A stretch of DNA of 64,000 bases, from contig NZ_JAUASW010000003.1 in NCBI RefSeq assembly GCF_030345705.1, positions 372,001 through 436,000 on the forward strand. Direction: 5' to 3'. Below are positions 32,448-41,039 of this stretch, in pieces. A program made the position numbers and the translations under genes. The stretch is from Pelomonas sp. SE-A7. Lineage in GTDB: Bacteria; Pseudomonadota; Gammaproteobacteria; Burkholderiales; Burkholderiaceae_C. Under the pieces are notes generated by a model. The model did not search any database, was not told the origin of the DNA, and worked only from the letters and a program-made list of their open reading frames with translations. The first letter of the stretch is position 1. Each line of letters begins with the position of its first letter.

Positions 32448-33251
32448 TCAGCGCGCGACGGCCCGGGTGAGCAGGTAGTCCTGGACCACCAGGTTGTCGG
32501 CGAAATACGGGGCGATCAACGCCTCAAGCTCGGCACGCACCGCCGCCAGCTTGGCGGCATCGCCGGCGAGGCTCTCGACCAGCTTCTGGATAGGTCCAAT
32601 CGAGGTTTCCATGAACAGGCGGTAATGCGCCGGGCTCAGCATGGGCACGGTCATGCGGCCGCGGCCGAAGAACGGCGGCTCGAAGCCCGCCGCCAGTCGC
32701 TCGGTGACTATGGCCGGAATGCCCCAGAGCGGCGGCGGCATGGCGCCGGCCGGCGGTGGCGGCGAATGCTTGGCGACGAAGCTGAAGGTACGGCCTATCA
32801 GGTGCTCCGGTGGCCAGGTGGCGAAGGCAATCCGGCCACCCGGCTTGAGCACGCGGCGCATCTCGGCCACCGCCATTTCCGGGCGCGGCGCAAACATGTG
32901 GCCGAACTGGCTCAGCACCACGTCGAATTCGCCATGCTCGTACGGCAGTTGCTCGGCATCGCCTTCGCTGAAAGCGATGTTGCCGAAGCCGGCCAGGGCC
33001 GCGTTGTCGCGCGCATGGCTCAGCAGGGCCGGCGTCAGGTCCAGCGCCCGAACCTTGGCCCCGGCCCGCGCCGCCGAAATGGCGACCACGCCGGTGCCGC
33101 AGCCGACATCCAGCACCGCCTCGCCCGGCCGCACGCCGGCGAAGCGCACCAGGTTGGCGGCTTCCGGCGTGGTGAAGGTGGCGGTGGGAGCGAACGACGC
33201 CCACATCTCGCGCTGGCGCTGCTTCAGCTCGGCAAAGGGATCCTGGCCCAT
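32448..33251 (-). CDS. Class I SAM-dependent methyltransferase
   Basis: This 267-residue cytoplasmic enzyme has the Rossmann motif I AVLDVGCGTGVVAISAARAGAKVRALDLTP near residue 50, an acidic loop GDAEQLPYEHGEFDVVLSQFGHMFAPRPEMAVAEMRRVLKPGG, and a helical C-terminus. It belongs to the UbiE/SmtA-like Methyltransf_11 group; the substrate is unknown. The ATG at 33251 has GGAG six bases upstream. It is divergent from the SnoaL-like gene. Confidence 0.88.
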   Translation of the reverse strand: MGQDPFAELKQRQREMWASFAPTATFTTPEAANLVRFAGVRPGEAVLDVGCGTGVVAISAARAGAKVRALDLTPALLSHARDNAALAGFGNIAFSEGDAEQLPYEHGEFDVVLSQFGHMFAPRPEMAVAEMRRVLKPGGRIAFATWPPEHLIGRTFSFVAKHSPPPPAGAMPPPLWGIPAIVTERLAAGFEPPFFGRGRMTVPMLSPAHYRLFMETSIGPIQKLVESLAGDAAKLAAVRAELEALIAPYFADNLVVQDYLLTRAVAR

Positions 33252-33417
33252 GGCGATCTCCATCTGGCGGGCCTGGACAAGGGCCGGCCCCGGACGCGCC
33301 CGCGACGCCGGGTCGGCTGAGGAAGAAGCCTCGCCCTGGATCGGGCGGGGCGTCGATATTACGCCGCGCCCCCGGCGCAAAGATGGCCTGCGCAGGCGCT
33401 CTCCCTACAATGCAGGC

Positions 33418-33870
33418 ATGCCTCACGCCGCCGTTCCCTCCTCCGTGCTGCTCGCCTCGCCCGAGGCCACCGAGCAGCAGTTCTACGAAGCGCTGCAGCA
33501 CGCGGACCTGGAAAAGCTGATGGGCGTCTGGTCGGACGAGGACGAGGTCTCCTGCGTTCATCCGGGCGGTCCGCGCCTGGTGGGCCTGCGTGCCATCCGC
33601 GCCGCGTTCGAGACCCTGTTCGGCCAGGGACCGATCACCGTCCACCCCGAACGCGTGCGCCGCCTGCAGACCGCCGAGACCGCCGTCCACCAGGTGCTGG
33701 AGCGGGTGCAGGTGGCCGGCCCCGAGGACAAGCCCCAGACCGCCTGGGTGATCGCCAGCAATGTCTACGTGAAGACGGCCCTGGGCTGGCGCATGGTGCT
33801 GCACCATGCCAGCCCCGGCAGCGCCAGCGACGTGCAGGAGCTGAGCGAAGGCCCGGCCATCCTGCATTGA
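33418..33870 (+). CDS. SnoaL-like (NTF2-fold) domain protein
   Basis: The 150-residue product has a cone-shaped NTF2-like fold: EQQFYEALQHADLEKLMGVWSDEDEVSCVHPGGPRLVGLRAIRAAFETLF, then strands ending WRMVLHHAS. Similar DUF4440/SnoaL-like proteins bind small ligands or act as cyclases or stress factors; function here is unknown. The stop overlaps the next start as TTGA, so the YheT-type hydrolase is translated with it. Confidence 0.82.
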   Translation: MPHAAVPSSVLLASPEATEQQFYEALQHADLEKLMGVWSDEDEVSCVHPGGPRLVGLRAIRAAFETLFGQGPITVHPERVRRLQTAETAVHQVLERVQVAGPEDKPQTAWVIASNVYVKTALGWRMVLHHASPGSASDVQELSEGPAILH

Positions 33871-34865
33871 GCGCATCGCAGCGACCCAGCCTGCAATACC
33901 GCGCCCCGCTGTGGTTGCCCGGTGGTCAGGCCCAGACCATCTGGCCGGCCCTGTTCTCGCGCCGCATAGAGGGCCCGGCGCCGCGGTTCCGGCGCGAGCG
34001 CTGGCACACGCCCGACGGCGACTTCATCGACGTGGACTGGCTGGACGAAGGCCAGGCCGCGCCCGGCGCGCCGCTGCTGGTGCTGTTCCACGGGCTCGAA
34101 GGCAGTTCGCAGAGCCACTATGCCCAGGCCTTTGCCTGCGTGGCCCGTGAGCGCGGCTGGGCCTTTGCGCTGCCGCATTTCCGCGGCTGCTCGGGCGAGC
34201 TGAACCTGGCGCCGCGCGCCTACCACTCGGGCGACCATGAAGAGATCGGCTGGATGCTGGGTCGCTTCAAGGCGGCGCACGACGGCGATCTGATCGCCGC
34301 CGGCGTCTCGCTCGGTGGCAATGCCCTGCTGCGCTGGGCCGAGGAGGCGGGCGACACGGCTTCAGACATCGCCCGCGCGGTCAGTTCGATCTGCTCGCCG
34401 GTGGATCTGGCGGCTTGCGGTCGCGCCATAGGCCGCGGCTTCAATCGACTGGTCTACACCCGCATGTTCCTGCGCAGCATGGTGCCCAAGGCGCTGAAGA
34501 AGCTGGACCAGCATCCCGGCCTGTTCGATGGCGAGCGCCTGCGTGAGGTGCGCGACCTCTACGAATTCGACAATCTGTTCACCGCACCGCTGCACGGCTA
34601 CCGCGACACCGAGGACTACTGGGCCCGCGCCTCGGCCAAGCCGCATCTGCACCGCATCCGCATCCCGGCCCTGGTGCTGAATGCCCGCAACGACCCCTTC
34701 GTGCCAGCCGATTCCCTGCCCACGCAGGGCGAGGTCGACAACGACAGGGTGCGGCTGTGGCAACCGCCGCATGGCGGCCATGTGGGCTTCCCGGCCGGCT
34801 GGCCCCCAGGCCAAGTGATGGGCATTCCGCAGCAGGTCTGCGCCTGGCTGGCACAGGCGCTCTAG
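33867..34865 (+). CDS. YheT-family alpha/beta hydrolase
   Basis: This 332-residue hydrolase matches the YheT (UPF0017) family: YRAPLWLPGGQAQTIWPALF, then LLVLFHGLEGSSQSHYAQAFA, RGCSGELNLAPRAYHSGDHEE, and the nucleophile elbow GVSLGGN. An Asp (NARNDPF) and a His (PPHGGHVGF) finish the triad. The start is TTG at 33867 overlapping the previous stop. Substrates of the family are uncertain. It lies between the SnoaL-like gene and a small gene 11 bases downstream. Confidence 0.88.
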   Translation: MSASQRPSLQYRAPLWLPGGQAQTIWPALFSRRIEGPAPRFRRERWHTPDGDFIDVDWLDEGQAAPGAPLLVLFHGLEGSSQSHYAQAFACVARERGWAFALPHFRGCSGELNLAPRAYHSGDHEEIGWMLGRFKAAHDGDLIAAGVSLGGNALLRWAEEAGDTASDIARAVSSICSPVDLAACGRAIGRGFNRLVYTRMFLRSMVPKALKKLDQHPGLFDGERLREVRDLYEFDNLFTAPLHGYRDTEDYWARASAKPHLHRIRIPALVLNARNDPFVPADSLPTQGEVDNDRVRLWQPPHGGHVGFPAGWPPGQVMGIPQQVCAWLAQAL

Positions 34866-34876
34866 ACTCGCTCGTC

Positions 34877-35392
34877 ATGGACCCCATCGTCGAAGCCGCG
34901 CTGAAGAAGTGGCCCAACGTGCCGCATTGCTACGGCTGGCTGGCGCTGGACGCACGCGGCGATTGGTACATGCGCGACGAGCGCATCCAGCGCGCCGGCC
35001 CCTTCCCCAAGGTCAAGGGCAGCCGCATCGACCACCGCAAGCTGCTCGAGTTCATAGGCCGCAACTACGCCCATGACGAACACGGCGCCTGGTTCTTCCA
35101 GAACGGGCCGCAGCGGGTCTACGTGGAACTGGAGGCCGCGCCCTGGATCTGGCGCGTAGGCCCGGGCGGTGAACTGAGCAGCCACACCGGCTTGAGCGCC
35201 ACCGCAGGGCAATGCTGGCTGGACGAGAACGACCGCCTGTTCATCAGCACCGAGCTAGGCCTGGGCCTGGTCCACAGCATGGACATGCACGAGGCGGCCG
35301 CGGCCGTCGAGCAAGGCCTCTGGGCGCCCGGGCCGGGCAACCATGCCGAGCTGCTGAACCGCCATGCGGTCCAGTTGAAGCCACACCCCTGA
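34877..35392 (+). CDS. Conserved hypothetical protein (betaproteobacterial, DUF2944-like)
   Basis: This 171-residue protein is soluble with no signal peptide. It begins MDPIVEAALKKWPNVPHCYGWLALDARGDWYMRDERIQRAGPFPKVKGSRIDHRKLLEFIGRNY, a pattern found in a conserved betaproteobacterial family of unknown function; the DUF number is my best guess. Strand-rich segments with Gly-Pro-Gln-Arg-Val-Tyr-Val suggest an all-beta core. It follows yheT by 11 bases and is the last gene of the unit before a terminator hairpin. Confidence 0.7.
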   Translation: MDPIVEAALKKWPNVPHCYGWLALDARGDWYMRDERIQRAGPFPKVKGSRIDHRKLLEFIGRNYAHDEHGAWFFQNGPQRVYVELEAAPWIWRVGPGGELSSHTGLSATAGQCWLDENDRLFISTELGLGLVHSMDMHEAAAAVEQGLWAPGPGNHAELLNRHAVQLKPHP

Positions 35393-35407
35393 AAACGAGG
35401 CGGGCAC

Positions 35408-35433
35408 AAAAAAGCCGACCCTGAGATCGGCTT
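35408..35433 (-). terminator. Rho-independent terminator of the cytochrome c gene
   Basis: On the minus strand a 7-bp stem AAGCCGA/TCGGCTT with an 8-base loop is followed by six T. It lies 22 bases past the cytochrome stop codon. It may also slow transcription of the convergent plus-strand unit. Confidence 0.85.
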
Positions 35434-35455
35434 CTTCCTGGGCGAGGCCCTTCGA

Positions 35456-35998
35456 TTACTTGGCGGCCGAAGCGGCGGCTGCCGGAGCCTTGGGCTCCTC
35501 GAACTTGGCACCGCCCTGGTTGGCCATGTAGACGACGGCGCGCTTGATCTCGAAGTCGCTGAAGTCGCCACCACCCTGGGCGCCCATATTGCCCTTGCCC
35601 TTGAGGGCCGAAGTCAGCAGCGCCTCGACGCCACCCTTCAGGCGAGGGCCCCAGGCCGCGGCATCGCCCAGCTTGGGAGCACCGGCGGCGCCGGTGGCAT
35701 GGCAGGCGGCGCACTGAGCCTGGAACACCTGCTCACCGGTCTTCATCGAAGCGGCATCGTTGGCATCCTTGATCTCGATCGTGCCGACCGGCTGGATGCG
35801 GGCGGCGACGGCCTGCTCATCCAGGCCCGAGCTGCCGGCAGCCGGCTTGACGGCGGCGGTCACGTACATGGCCAGCATGACGATCACCAGCACCGGCACC
35901 ACGAAGGCGAAACCGACCGCCCACATCAGTTGCTTGGGCGTCTTGATCGGGCCTTCATGGGCTCCGTGGTCGTGCGCGTGGTCTTGGGTTCCGCTCAT
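35456..35998 (-). CDS. Membrane-anchored c-type cytochrome
   Basis: This 180-residue cytochrome has an N-terminal His/Asp-rich cytoplasmic tail, one membrane helix (about residues 25-48), a linker and a periplasmic c5-like haem domain. Haem attaches through C96-x2-C99-H100 (QCAACH); the Met ligand is probably in GNMGAQG near 140. The C-terminus is rich in Ala, Pro and Lys. Such proteins carry electrons to terminal oxidases or other respiratory enzymes. No oxidase gene is adjacent, so its partner is unknown. Confidence 0.9.
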   Translation of the reverse strand: MSGTQDHAHDHGAHEGPIKTPKQLMWAVGFAFVVPVLVIVMLAMYVTAAVKPAAGSSGLDEQAVAARIQPVGTIEIKDANDAASMKTGEQVFQAQCAACHATGAAGAPKLGDAAAWGPRLKGGVEALLTSALKGKGNMGAQGGGDFSDFEIKRAVVYMANQGGAKFEEPKAPAAAASAAK

Positions 35999-36140
35999 GA
36001 AATCCTCGTTGGCGTCGGCTGCTCTGGGTAATGCGGTCCGCCAGGTTGATACCTAGCAGGACACAAAGCCGGGGATTATATCTACCGGCCCGCGCCCGGC
36101 CCGGGCATCGCTCACGACGCTGCTAGAATCCGCAGCCTTC

Positions 36141-36216
36141 GCGCCCGTAGCTCAATGGATAGAGTACTGCCCTCCGAAGGCAGGGGTTGTTGGTTCGATC
36201 CCAACCGGGCGCGCCA
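36141..36216 (+). tRNA. tRNA-Arg (anticodon CCG)
   Basis: A complete 76-base tRNA including the encoded CCA end. The acceptor stem pairs GCGCCCG with CGGGCGC, the D arm is GCTCAATGGATAGAGT-like, the anticodon stem CTGCC/GGCAG encloses CTCCGAA with anticodon CCG at 36174-36176, and the T arm contains GTTCGATC. It reads CGG arginine codons. It lies alone between two minus-strand genes, and I see no att-like duplication next to it. Confidence 0.97.
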
Positions 36217-36243
36217 GGTCTCTTCAGCGCCGCTTCATTGCCT

Positions 36244-37452
36244 TCAATCGAAGCTCGCGTCGCTGCTCCCTCCGGTATCCGCCCCGCCGCTCCAGTCCGA
36301 GCTGCTGTCGCCACCGCCACCCAGGTCCAGGTCCGAGCCACCGAAATCGCCACCGCCGCTGCCGAGATTGCTGCCGCCCGACAGGCGGTCGTACTCGGCA
36401 TCGCGCCGGCGCATCTCGTCTTCGTCATCGCGGCTGCGGCCATGGGCATTGCTCATCGCGCTGCCAATGGCCAGGCCCACAGCGGCGGCGGCTACGGTGG
36501 GCAGCACCGACCCGACACCAGCGCCCTGGTTGAAGACCGCCGGCTGGTTGGCCCGCGCCTCCATCTGGCGCGTCCGCATGTCGCGCTCGTAAGCCAGGTT
36601 GGCCGCTTCCTGCTCGCGGCGGATGTCGCTGGGCCGCGGCTCGCCGCGCAGGTCGGCGGCCAGGTCCTTGCTGCGCTCCACCACGCGGGCGGTCTGGTCG
36701 AAGTCCTGGGCGGACGGCAGTGAAGCAATCAGCCCGTCGATCTCGGCCTTGGCCTGACGCACCCGGTCGTAATTGCCGAGCTTGGCCTCGGGGCTGAGCT
36801 GGTCGCTGGCATCGCTGAAGCGCAGCGCGTTGTCGAGGTCGCCGCTGGCTTCCTTCAGCCGGCCACGCCACAGGTCGCGATCGACCGAGAGCTGCTCGTT
36901 CTTCTGCTTGCGAATGAACAGATAAGCCAGCGGCCCGACGAAGCCCACGCCGACCAGCAGCAGCATCCAGAAGCCGAAGCCGGAGCGCCTACGTTCGCGC
37001 TCGACCGGTGCTTGCGCCGTAGGCTGCGGCGCTTCGACGCGGGCCGCCGGCTCCTGCTGCACCTGGGCGCGTGCCGGCTCTTCCGCGGCGGCCACGCGGG
37101 TCTGGCCCAGATCCAGCCGCGACTTGAGCTTGGCCAGCGCCGCCTTGTCGCCGGCGAATTTCTCGGCCGGGTCCAGTTCCACGGCCTTGGCCAGCTCGGA
37201 CTTGGCCTGGTCCGCATGGCCCAGCTTGAGCTGAGTCTGGGCCCGCCAGTAGTGGGCCAGAGCGTTGTCCGGATGCTTGTCCAGGACCTGGACCAGCTGG
37301 CGGTCGGCCGCCTCCCAGCGGCCGGCCCGCATATGGGTCTGGATCTCTTCCTTGGCGCCGGCAAAGGCCGCCACGGACAGCAGCATCAGCAGCCCCAGCA
37401 GCAGGCCGCGCCAGGCGCCGCTCGGGCGGAAAGTAGTGGTGCCGTTCCTCAT
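36244..37452 (-). CDS. TPR-containing membrane protein with Gly/Ser-rich C-terminus
   Basis: The 402-residue product has a signal peptide (WRGLLLGLLMLLSVAAFA), then TPR-like helices (GRWEAADRQLVQVLDKHPDNALAHYWRAQTQLKLGHADQAKSELAKAVELDP), a Pro/Ala linker and one membrane helix (FGFWMLLLVGVGFVGPLAYLFI) near residue 160. A helical region and a low-complexity tail rich in Gly, Ser and Asp follow. The TPR part would lie outside the inner membrane. I cannot name a function; similar proteins support protein complexes or secretion. The ATG at 37452 was chosen for the signal peptide. Confidence 0.75.
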   Translation of the reverse strand: MRNGTTTFRPSGAWRGLLLGLLMLLSVAAFAGAKEEIQTHMRAGRWEAADRQLVQVLDKHPDNALAHYWRAQTQLKLGHADQAKSELAKAVELDPAEKFAGDKAALAKLKSRLDLGQTRVAAAEEPARAQVQQEPAARVEAPQPTAQAPVERERRRSGFGFWMLLLVGVGFVGPLAYLFIRKQKNEQLSVDRDLWRGRLKEASGDLDNALRFSDASDQLSPEAKLGNYDRVRQAKAEIDGLIASLPSAQDFDQTARVVERSKDLAADLRGEPRPSDIRREQEAANLAYERDMRTRQMEARANQPAVFNQGAGVGSVLPTVAAAAVGLAIGSAMSNAHGRSRDDEDEMRRRDAEYDRLSGGSNLGSGGGDFGGSDLDLGGGGDSSSDWSGGADTGGSSDASFD

Positions 37453-37724
37453 TCCCTCTTCTCCTTGCACGCAAGACCGCGGATGCGGCCGGGCGCAGCG
37501 TAGCAAAGCGCCAGTAGCGACAACGCCAGAAGGGATGAACAGTCGAAAGCGTGCCATGGCCAGACGGCGCGGCCGGCCATGCACCAGATGGGCGCCAGGC
37601 AGTTGCACCAGGGATGGGCACCCTGGCGGGCGGCACCAAATCCGGTCATGCTGGTACGGCTGGCCTAGTGCCCAAGCAGGCACAGGGCTTGCATTGGTCC
37701 GCAGGCAAGCCCGGAGTGATCTTG

Positions 37725-39233
37725 ATGCACGCGCTGACCCTGCCGCCCCCTGGCCACCATGACGAGATGCTGCTGGCCGATGGCCGGCTGCGGCCCCACT
37801 ACCAGGCCTTCGGCGACTGGCTGCAGGCGCAGTCGCCCGAGACCCTGGCCAAGAAGCGGACCGAGGCCGACCTGCTGTTCCACAAGGTCGGCATCACCTT
37901 TGCCGTCTACGGTGACGAGGCCGGTGCCGAGCGCCTGATCCCCTTCGACATGGTGCCCCGCATCGTGCCGGCTTCCGAATGGACGATGCTGGAGAAGGGC
38001 CTGCGCCAGCGGGTCACGGCACTGAACCGCTTCCTCTGGGACATCTACCATGACCACGAGATCCTCAAGGCCGGCCTGATCCCGGCCGAGCAGGTGCTGG
38101 GCAATGCCCAGTACCAGAAGGCCATGCAGGGCCTGGACCTGCCGCACGGCATCTACGCCCACATCACCGGCGTCGACCTGATACGCCATTCGGACGGCGG
38201 CTACTACGTGCTGGAGGACAACCTGCGCGTGCCCTCGGGCGTCAGCTACATGCTGGAGAACCGCAAGATGATGATGCGGCTCTTCCCGGAGCTGTTCTCG
38301 CGCTATTCCATCGCTCCGGTCCAGCACTACCCCACCCTGCTGCTGAACACGCTGCGCCACGCCAGCCCGGTGGACAACCCGACCGCCGTGGTGCTGACCC
38401 CGGGCCCGTTCAACTCGGCCTATTTCGAGCATGCCTTCCTGGCCCAGCAGATGGGCGTGGAGCTGGTCGAGGGCCAGGACCTGTTCGTCAAGGACGACTG
38501 GCTCTACATGCGCACCACGGTGGGCCCCAAGCGGGTGGACGTGATCTACCGCCGCATCGACGACGCCTTCCTCGACCCGCTGGCCTTCCGGCCCGACTCG
38601 ATGCTGGGCGTGCCGGGCCTGCTCTCGGTCTATCAGAAGGGCCACCTGATCCTGGCCAATGCAATAGGCACGGGCGTGGCGGACGACAAGTCCATCTACC
38701 CCTATGTGCCGGACATGATCCGCTTCTACCTGGGCGAGGAGCCCATCCTCAACAACGTGCCGACCTGGCAGTGCCGCAAGGCGGCCGACCTGGACCATGT
38801 GCTGAACCACATGAAGGACCTGGTGGTGAAGGAGGTCCATGGCGCCGGCGGCTACGGCATGCTGGTCGGGCCGGCCTCGACGGCGGCCGAGGTCGAGGAC
38901 TTCAAGCTCCGGGTCAAGGCCAACCCCAGCAACTACATCGCGCAGCCGACGCTGTGCTTGTCCAGTTGCCCGACCTTCGTCGAGAGCGGCATCGCGCCAA
39001 GACACATCGACTTGCGGCCCTTTGTCCTGACCGGACGAGAGATCACGATGGTGGCCGGCGGGCTGACGCGCGTCGCCCTCAAGGAAGGTTCCTTGGTGGT
39101 GAACAGCAGCCAAGGCGGCGGCACCAAAGACACCTGGATCCTGGAGACAGACGTGCAGCCCCCACATTCGCTTCGCTCATTGCCCCCCGAGGGGGCGCAG
39201 GCCTCCCTAGGGGCGGCCCGTCGGGAGTCCTGA
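37725..39233 (+). CDS. Circularly permuted type 2 ATP-grasp protein (Anbu operon)
   Basis: This 502-residue protein is of the DUF404/DUF407 type ATP-grasp family, likely forming an amide or peptide bond with ATP. It has KVGITFAVYGDEAGAERLIPFDMVPRIV, HSDGGYYVLEDNLRVPSGVSYMLENR and GAGGYGMLVGP, all typical. The ATG at 37725 has GGAG eight bases upstream. The last 24 residues are encoded by a repeat-like GC-rich element and are unlike the family's usual C-terminus. The gene leads a three-gene operon with alpha-E and Anbu-like genes, where it is proposed to make a peptide-like product. Confidence 0.9.
   Translation: MHALTLPPPGHHDEMLLADGRLRPHYQAFGDWLQAQSPETLAKKRTEADLLFHKVGITFAVYGDEAGAERLIPFDMVPRIVPASEWTMLEKGLRQRVTALNRFLWDIYHDHEILKAGLIPAEQVLGNAQYQKAMQGLDLPHGIYAHITGVDLIRHSDGGYYVLEDNLRVPSGVSYMLENRKMMMRLFPELFSRYSIAPVQHYPTLLLNTLRHASPVDNPTAVVLTPGPFNSAYFEHAFLAQQMGVELVEGQDLFVKDDWLYMRTTVGPKRVDVIYRRIDDAFLDPLAFRPDSMLGVPGLLSVYQKGHLILANAIGTGVADDKSIYPYVPDMIRFYLGEEPILNNVPTWQCRKAADLDHVLNHMKDLVVKEVHGAGGYGMLVGPASTAAEVEDFKLRVKANPSNYIAQPTLCLSSCPTFVESGIAPRHIDLRPFVLTGREITMVAGGLTRVALKEGSLVVNSSQGGGTKDTWILETDVQPPHSLRSLPPEGAQASLGAARRES
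39157..39226. repeat. REP-like GC-rich element within 3' end of ATP-grasp gene
   Basis: From memory, the stretch with CCCCCACATTCGCTTCGCTC, then CCCCCCGAGGGGGCG, then CCTCCCTAGGGGCGGC is close to a family of intergenic palindromic repeats common in Burkholderiales. Here it lies inside the reading frame and ends the ATP-grasp protein with PPHSLRSLPPEGAQASLG-like residues. The hairpin core is 39183-39195. Confidence 0.5.
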
Positions 39234-39234
39234 G

Positions 39235-40203
39235 ATGCTGAGCCGCACCGCCTCCCAGCTCTACTGGATGAGCCGCTACGTCGAACGCGCCGAGAACCTG
39301 GTGCGCATGCTGGACGTGACTCAATCGCTGTCCATGCTGCCGCAATCGCATGGCGCCCGCACCGAACTGGCGGCGCCGCTGGCCGTCACGGGCTCGCTGC
39401 AGGCCTACGGGGCGCGCCATGAGCAGCTCGACGCCCAGCAGCTGTTCGATTTCATGGCCCTGGACCTCGACAACCCGGCTTCAGTGCTGAGCTGCCTCAA
39501 GCAGGCCCGCGAGAACGCCCATGCGGTACGCGGCCAGATCACGGCCGAGATGTGGGAGGCGATCAACAGCACGTGGCTGGAGGCGCGCAGCCTGCCCAAG
39601 CGCGGCGTGGCCAGCGTGTCCAGCTTCTTCGACTGGGTCAAGGAGCGCTCGCACCTGTTCCGCGGCGCCACCTACGGCACGCTGCAGCGCAACGATGCCT
39701 ACATGTTCATCCGCCTGGGCACCTTCATCGAACGGGCCGACAACACGGCGCGGCTGCTGGACGTCAAGTCGCAGCTGATAGAGCCGGCGGTGGACAGCCT
39801 GTCGCCGGTCGATGCCCCCAGCGAGAGTGCGCCCGACTTCTATGCCTGGAGTGCCCTCTTGCGTTCGCTGTCGGCCTTCGAGGCCTACCACGCGATCTAC
39901 CGCGACAACCTCGACGGCCGCCGCGTCACCGAGCTGCTGATACTGCGGCCCGACGTGCCGCGCTCGCTGCGCGCCTGCAGCGACGAGATCGTGGCCATCC
40001 TGCCCCACATCGAGGCCCGCGCCGGCTCGGAAGACGCCGGCCGCGTGGCCAAGCAGCGTGCCGGCCAGCTGGCGCTGCGGCTTTCCTACGGCACGGCCGA
40101 CGAGGTGCTGACCCAGGGCATCCACGGCTGGCTGACCGGCTTCCTGGAGGAGTCGGCCGGCCTGGGCGACGCGATCCGGCGCGCCTATTTCGAAGCCGGA
40201 TAA
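39235..40203 (+). CDS. Alpha-E domain protein (DUF403), Anbu operon
   Basis: This 322-residue all-helical protein belongs to the alpha-E family: MLSRTASQLYWMSRYVERAENLVRMLDVTQSLSM at the N-terminus, GTFIERADNTARLLDVK in the middle. It is found next to ATP-grasp type 2 proteins and Anbu in many proteobacteria, and may be a scaffold or enzyme partner of the ATP-grasp. It starts one base after the ATP-grasp stop and is followed eight bases later by the Anbu gene. Confidence 0.92.
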   Translation: MLSRTASQLYWMSRYVERAENLVRMLDVTQSLSMLPQSHGARTELAAPLAVTGSLQAYGARHEQLDAQQLFDFMALDLDNPASVLSCLKQARENAHAVRGQITAEMWEAINSTWLEARSLPKRGVASVSSFFDWVKERSHLFRGATYGTLQRNDAYMFIRLGTFIERADNTARLLDVKSQLIEPAVDSLSPVDAPSESAPDFYAWSALLRSLSAFEAYHAIYRDNLDGRRVTELLILRPDVPRSLRACSDEIVAILPHIEARAGSEDAGRVAKQRAGQLALRLSYGTADEVLTQGIHGWLTGFLEESAGLGDAIRRAYFEAG

Positions 40204-40211
40204 TCGCCGCC

Positions 40212-40946
40212 ATGACCTATTGCGTTGCCATGCGGCTGCAGGCCGGCCTGCTGTTCGCCAGCGATTCACGCACCAATGCGGGCGTGGACCATATCGCCAC
40301 CTTCCGCAAAATGAGCGTGTTCGAGCAGCCGGGCGAGCGCCTGATCGTGCTGCTGAGTGCCGGCAACCTGGCCACCACGCAAAGCGTGATCAGCCTGCTG
40401 ACCCAGCGACTCAAGGGCAAGGAAGAGCATCTGTTCAACCGGCCGACCATGTACGACGTGGCCGAACTGGTGGGCCGCACGGTCAAGGAAGTGGTCGCCC
40501 GCGACGCCGATGCCCAGACCCTGGGCCAGGGCGTGGACTTCGGCGGCAACTTCATCGTCGGCGGCCAGATCCAGGGCGAGGCGCCGCGGCTCTTCCATGT
40601 CTATGCCCAGGGCAACTTCATCGAAGCCTGCGAGGACACGCCCTACTTCCAGATCGGCGAGAGCAAGTACGGCAAGCCCATCATCGACCGCGTGATCAAG
40701 CCGCAGACCTCGCTGAAGGAAGCGGCCAAGTGCACGCTGATCTCCTTCGACTCGACCATACGCAGCAACCTGTCGGTGGGCCTGCCCATCGACATGCTGC
40801 TCTACAAGACCGACAGCTTTGCGCCGGCCGACCCGCACCGCATCACGGCCGACGACCCCTACTTCAACAAGCTGCGCCGCGGCTGGGGCGAAGGCCTGCG
40901 CAAGACCTTTGAGAAGCTGCCGGACGAGGACTGGTTCAACAAGTAG
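40212..40946 (+). CDS. Anbu-type proteasome-like peptidase
   Basis: This 244-residue protein is the ancestral beta-subunit (Anbu) type of the proteasome family, an Ntn hydrolase that forms helical or ring assemblies. After Met removal the N-terminal Thr1 is the nucleophile (MTYCVAMRL); Asp17 (FASDSRTNAG) and Lys32 (FRKM) complete the usual set. The region with GGQIQGEAPRLFHVYAQGNFIEA is typical. The operon order ATP-grasp, alpha-E, Anbu is usual except that no transglutaminase-like gene is between. Its target is unknown. Confidence 0.92.
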   Translation: MTYCVAMRLQAGLLFASDSRTNAGVDHIATFRKMSVFEQPGERLIVLLSAGNLATTQSVISLLTQRLKGKEEHLFNRPTMYDVAELVGRTVKEVVARDADAQTLGQGVDFGGNFIVGGQIQGEAPRLFHVYAQGNFIEACEDTPYFQIGESKYGKPIIDRVIKPQTSLKEAAKCTLISFDSTIRSNLSVGLPIDMLLYKTDSFAPADPHRITADDPYFNKLRRGWGEGLRKTFEKLPDEDWFNK

Positions 40947-41039
40947 CGGCAGCCGCTGCAGCGGCGTGCCGTTCGCTACTTGCGCGGACGCCGGTAGCCT
41001 GGGCCTACTGGGGCCCCAGCCCGCTGACGCGCCTTGCCA

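Noticed and set aside
36141..36243. tRNA-Arg 3' end as an integration site
   Set aside because: No duplicate of the tRNA end is visible in the window and its flanks are ordinary core genes.
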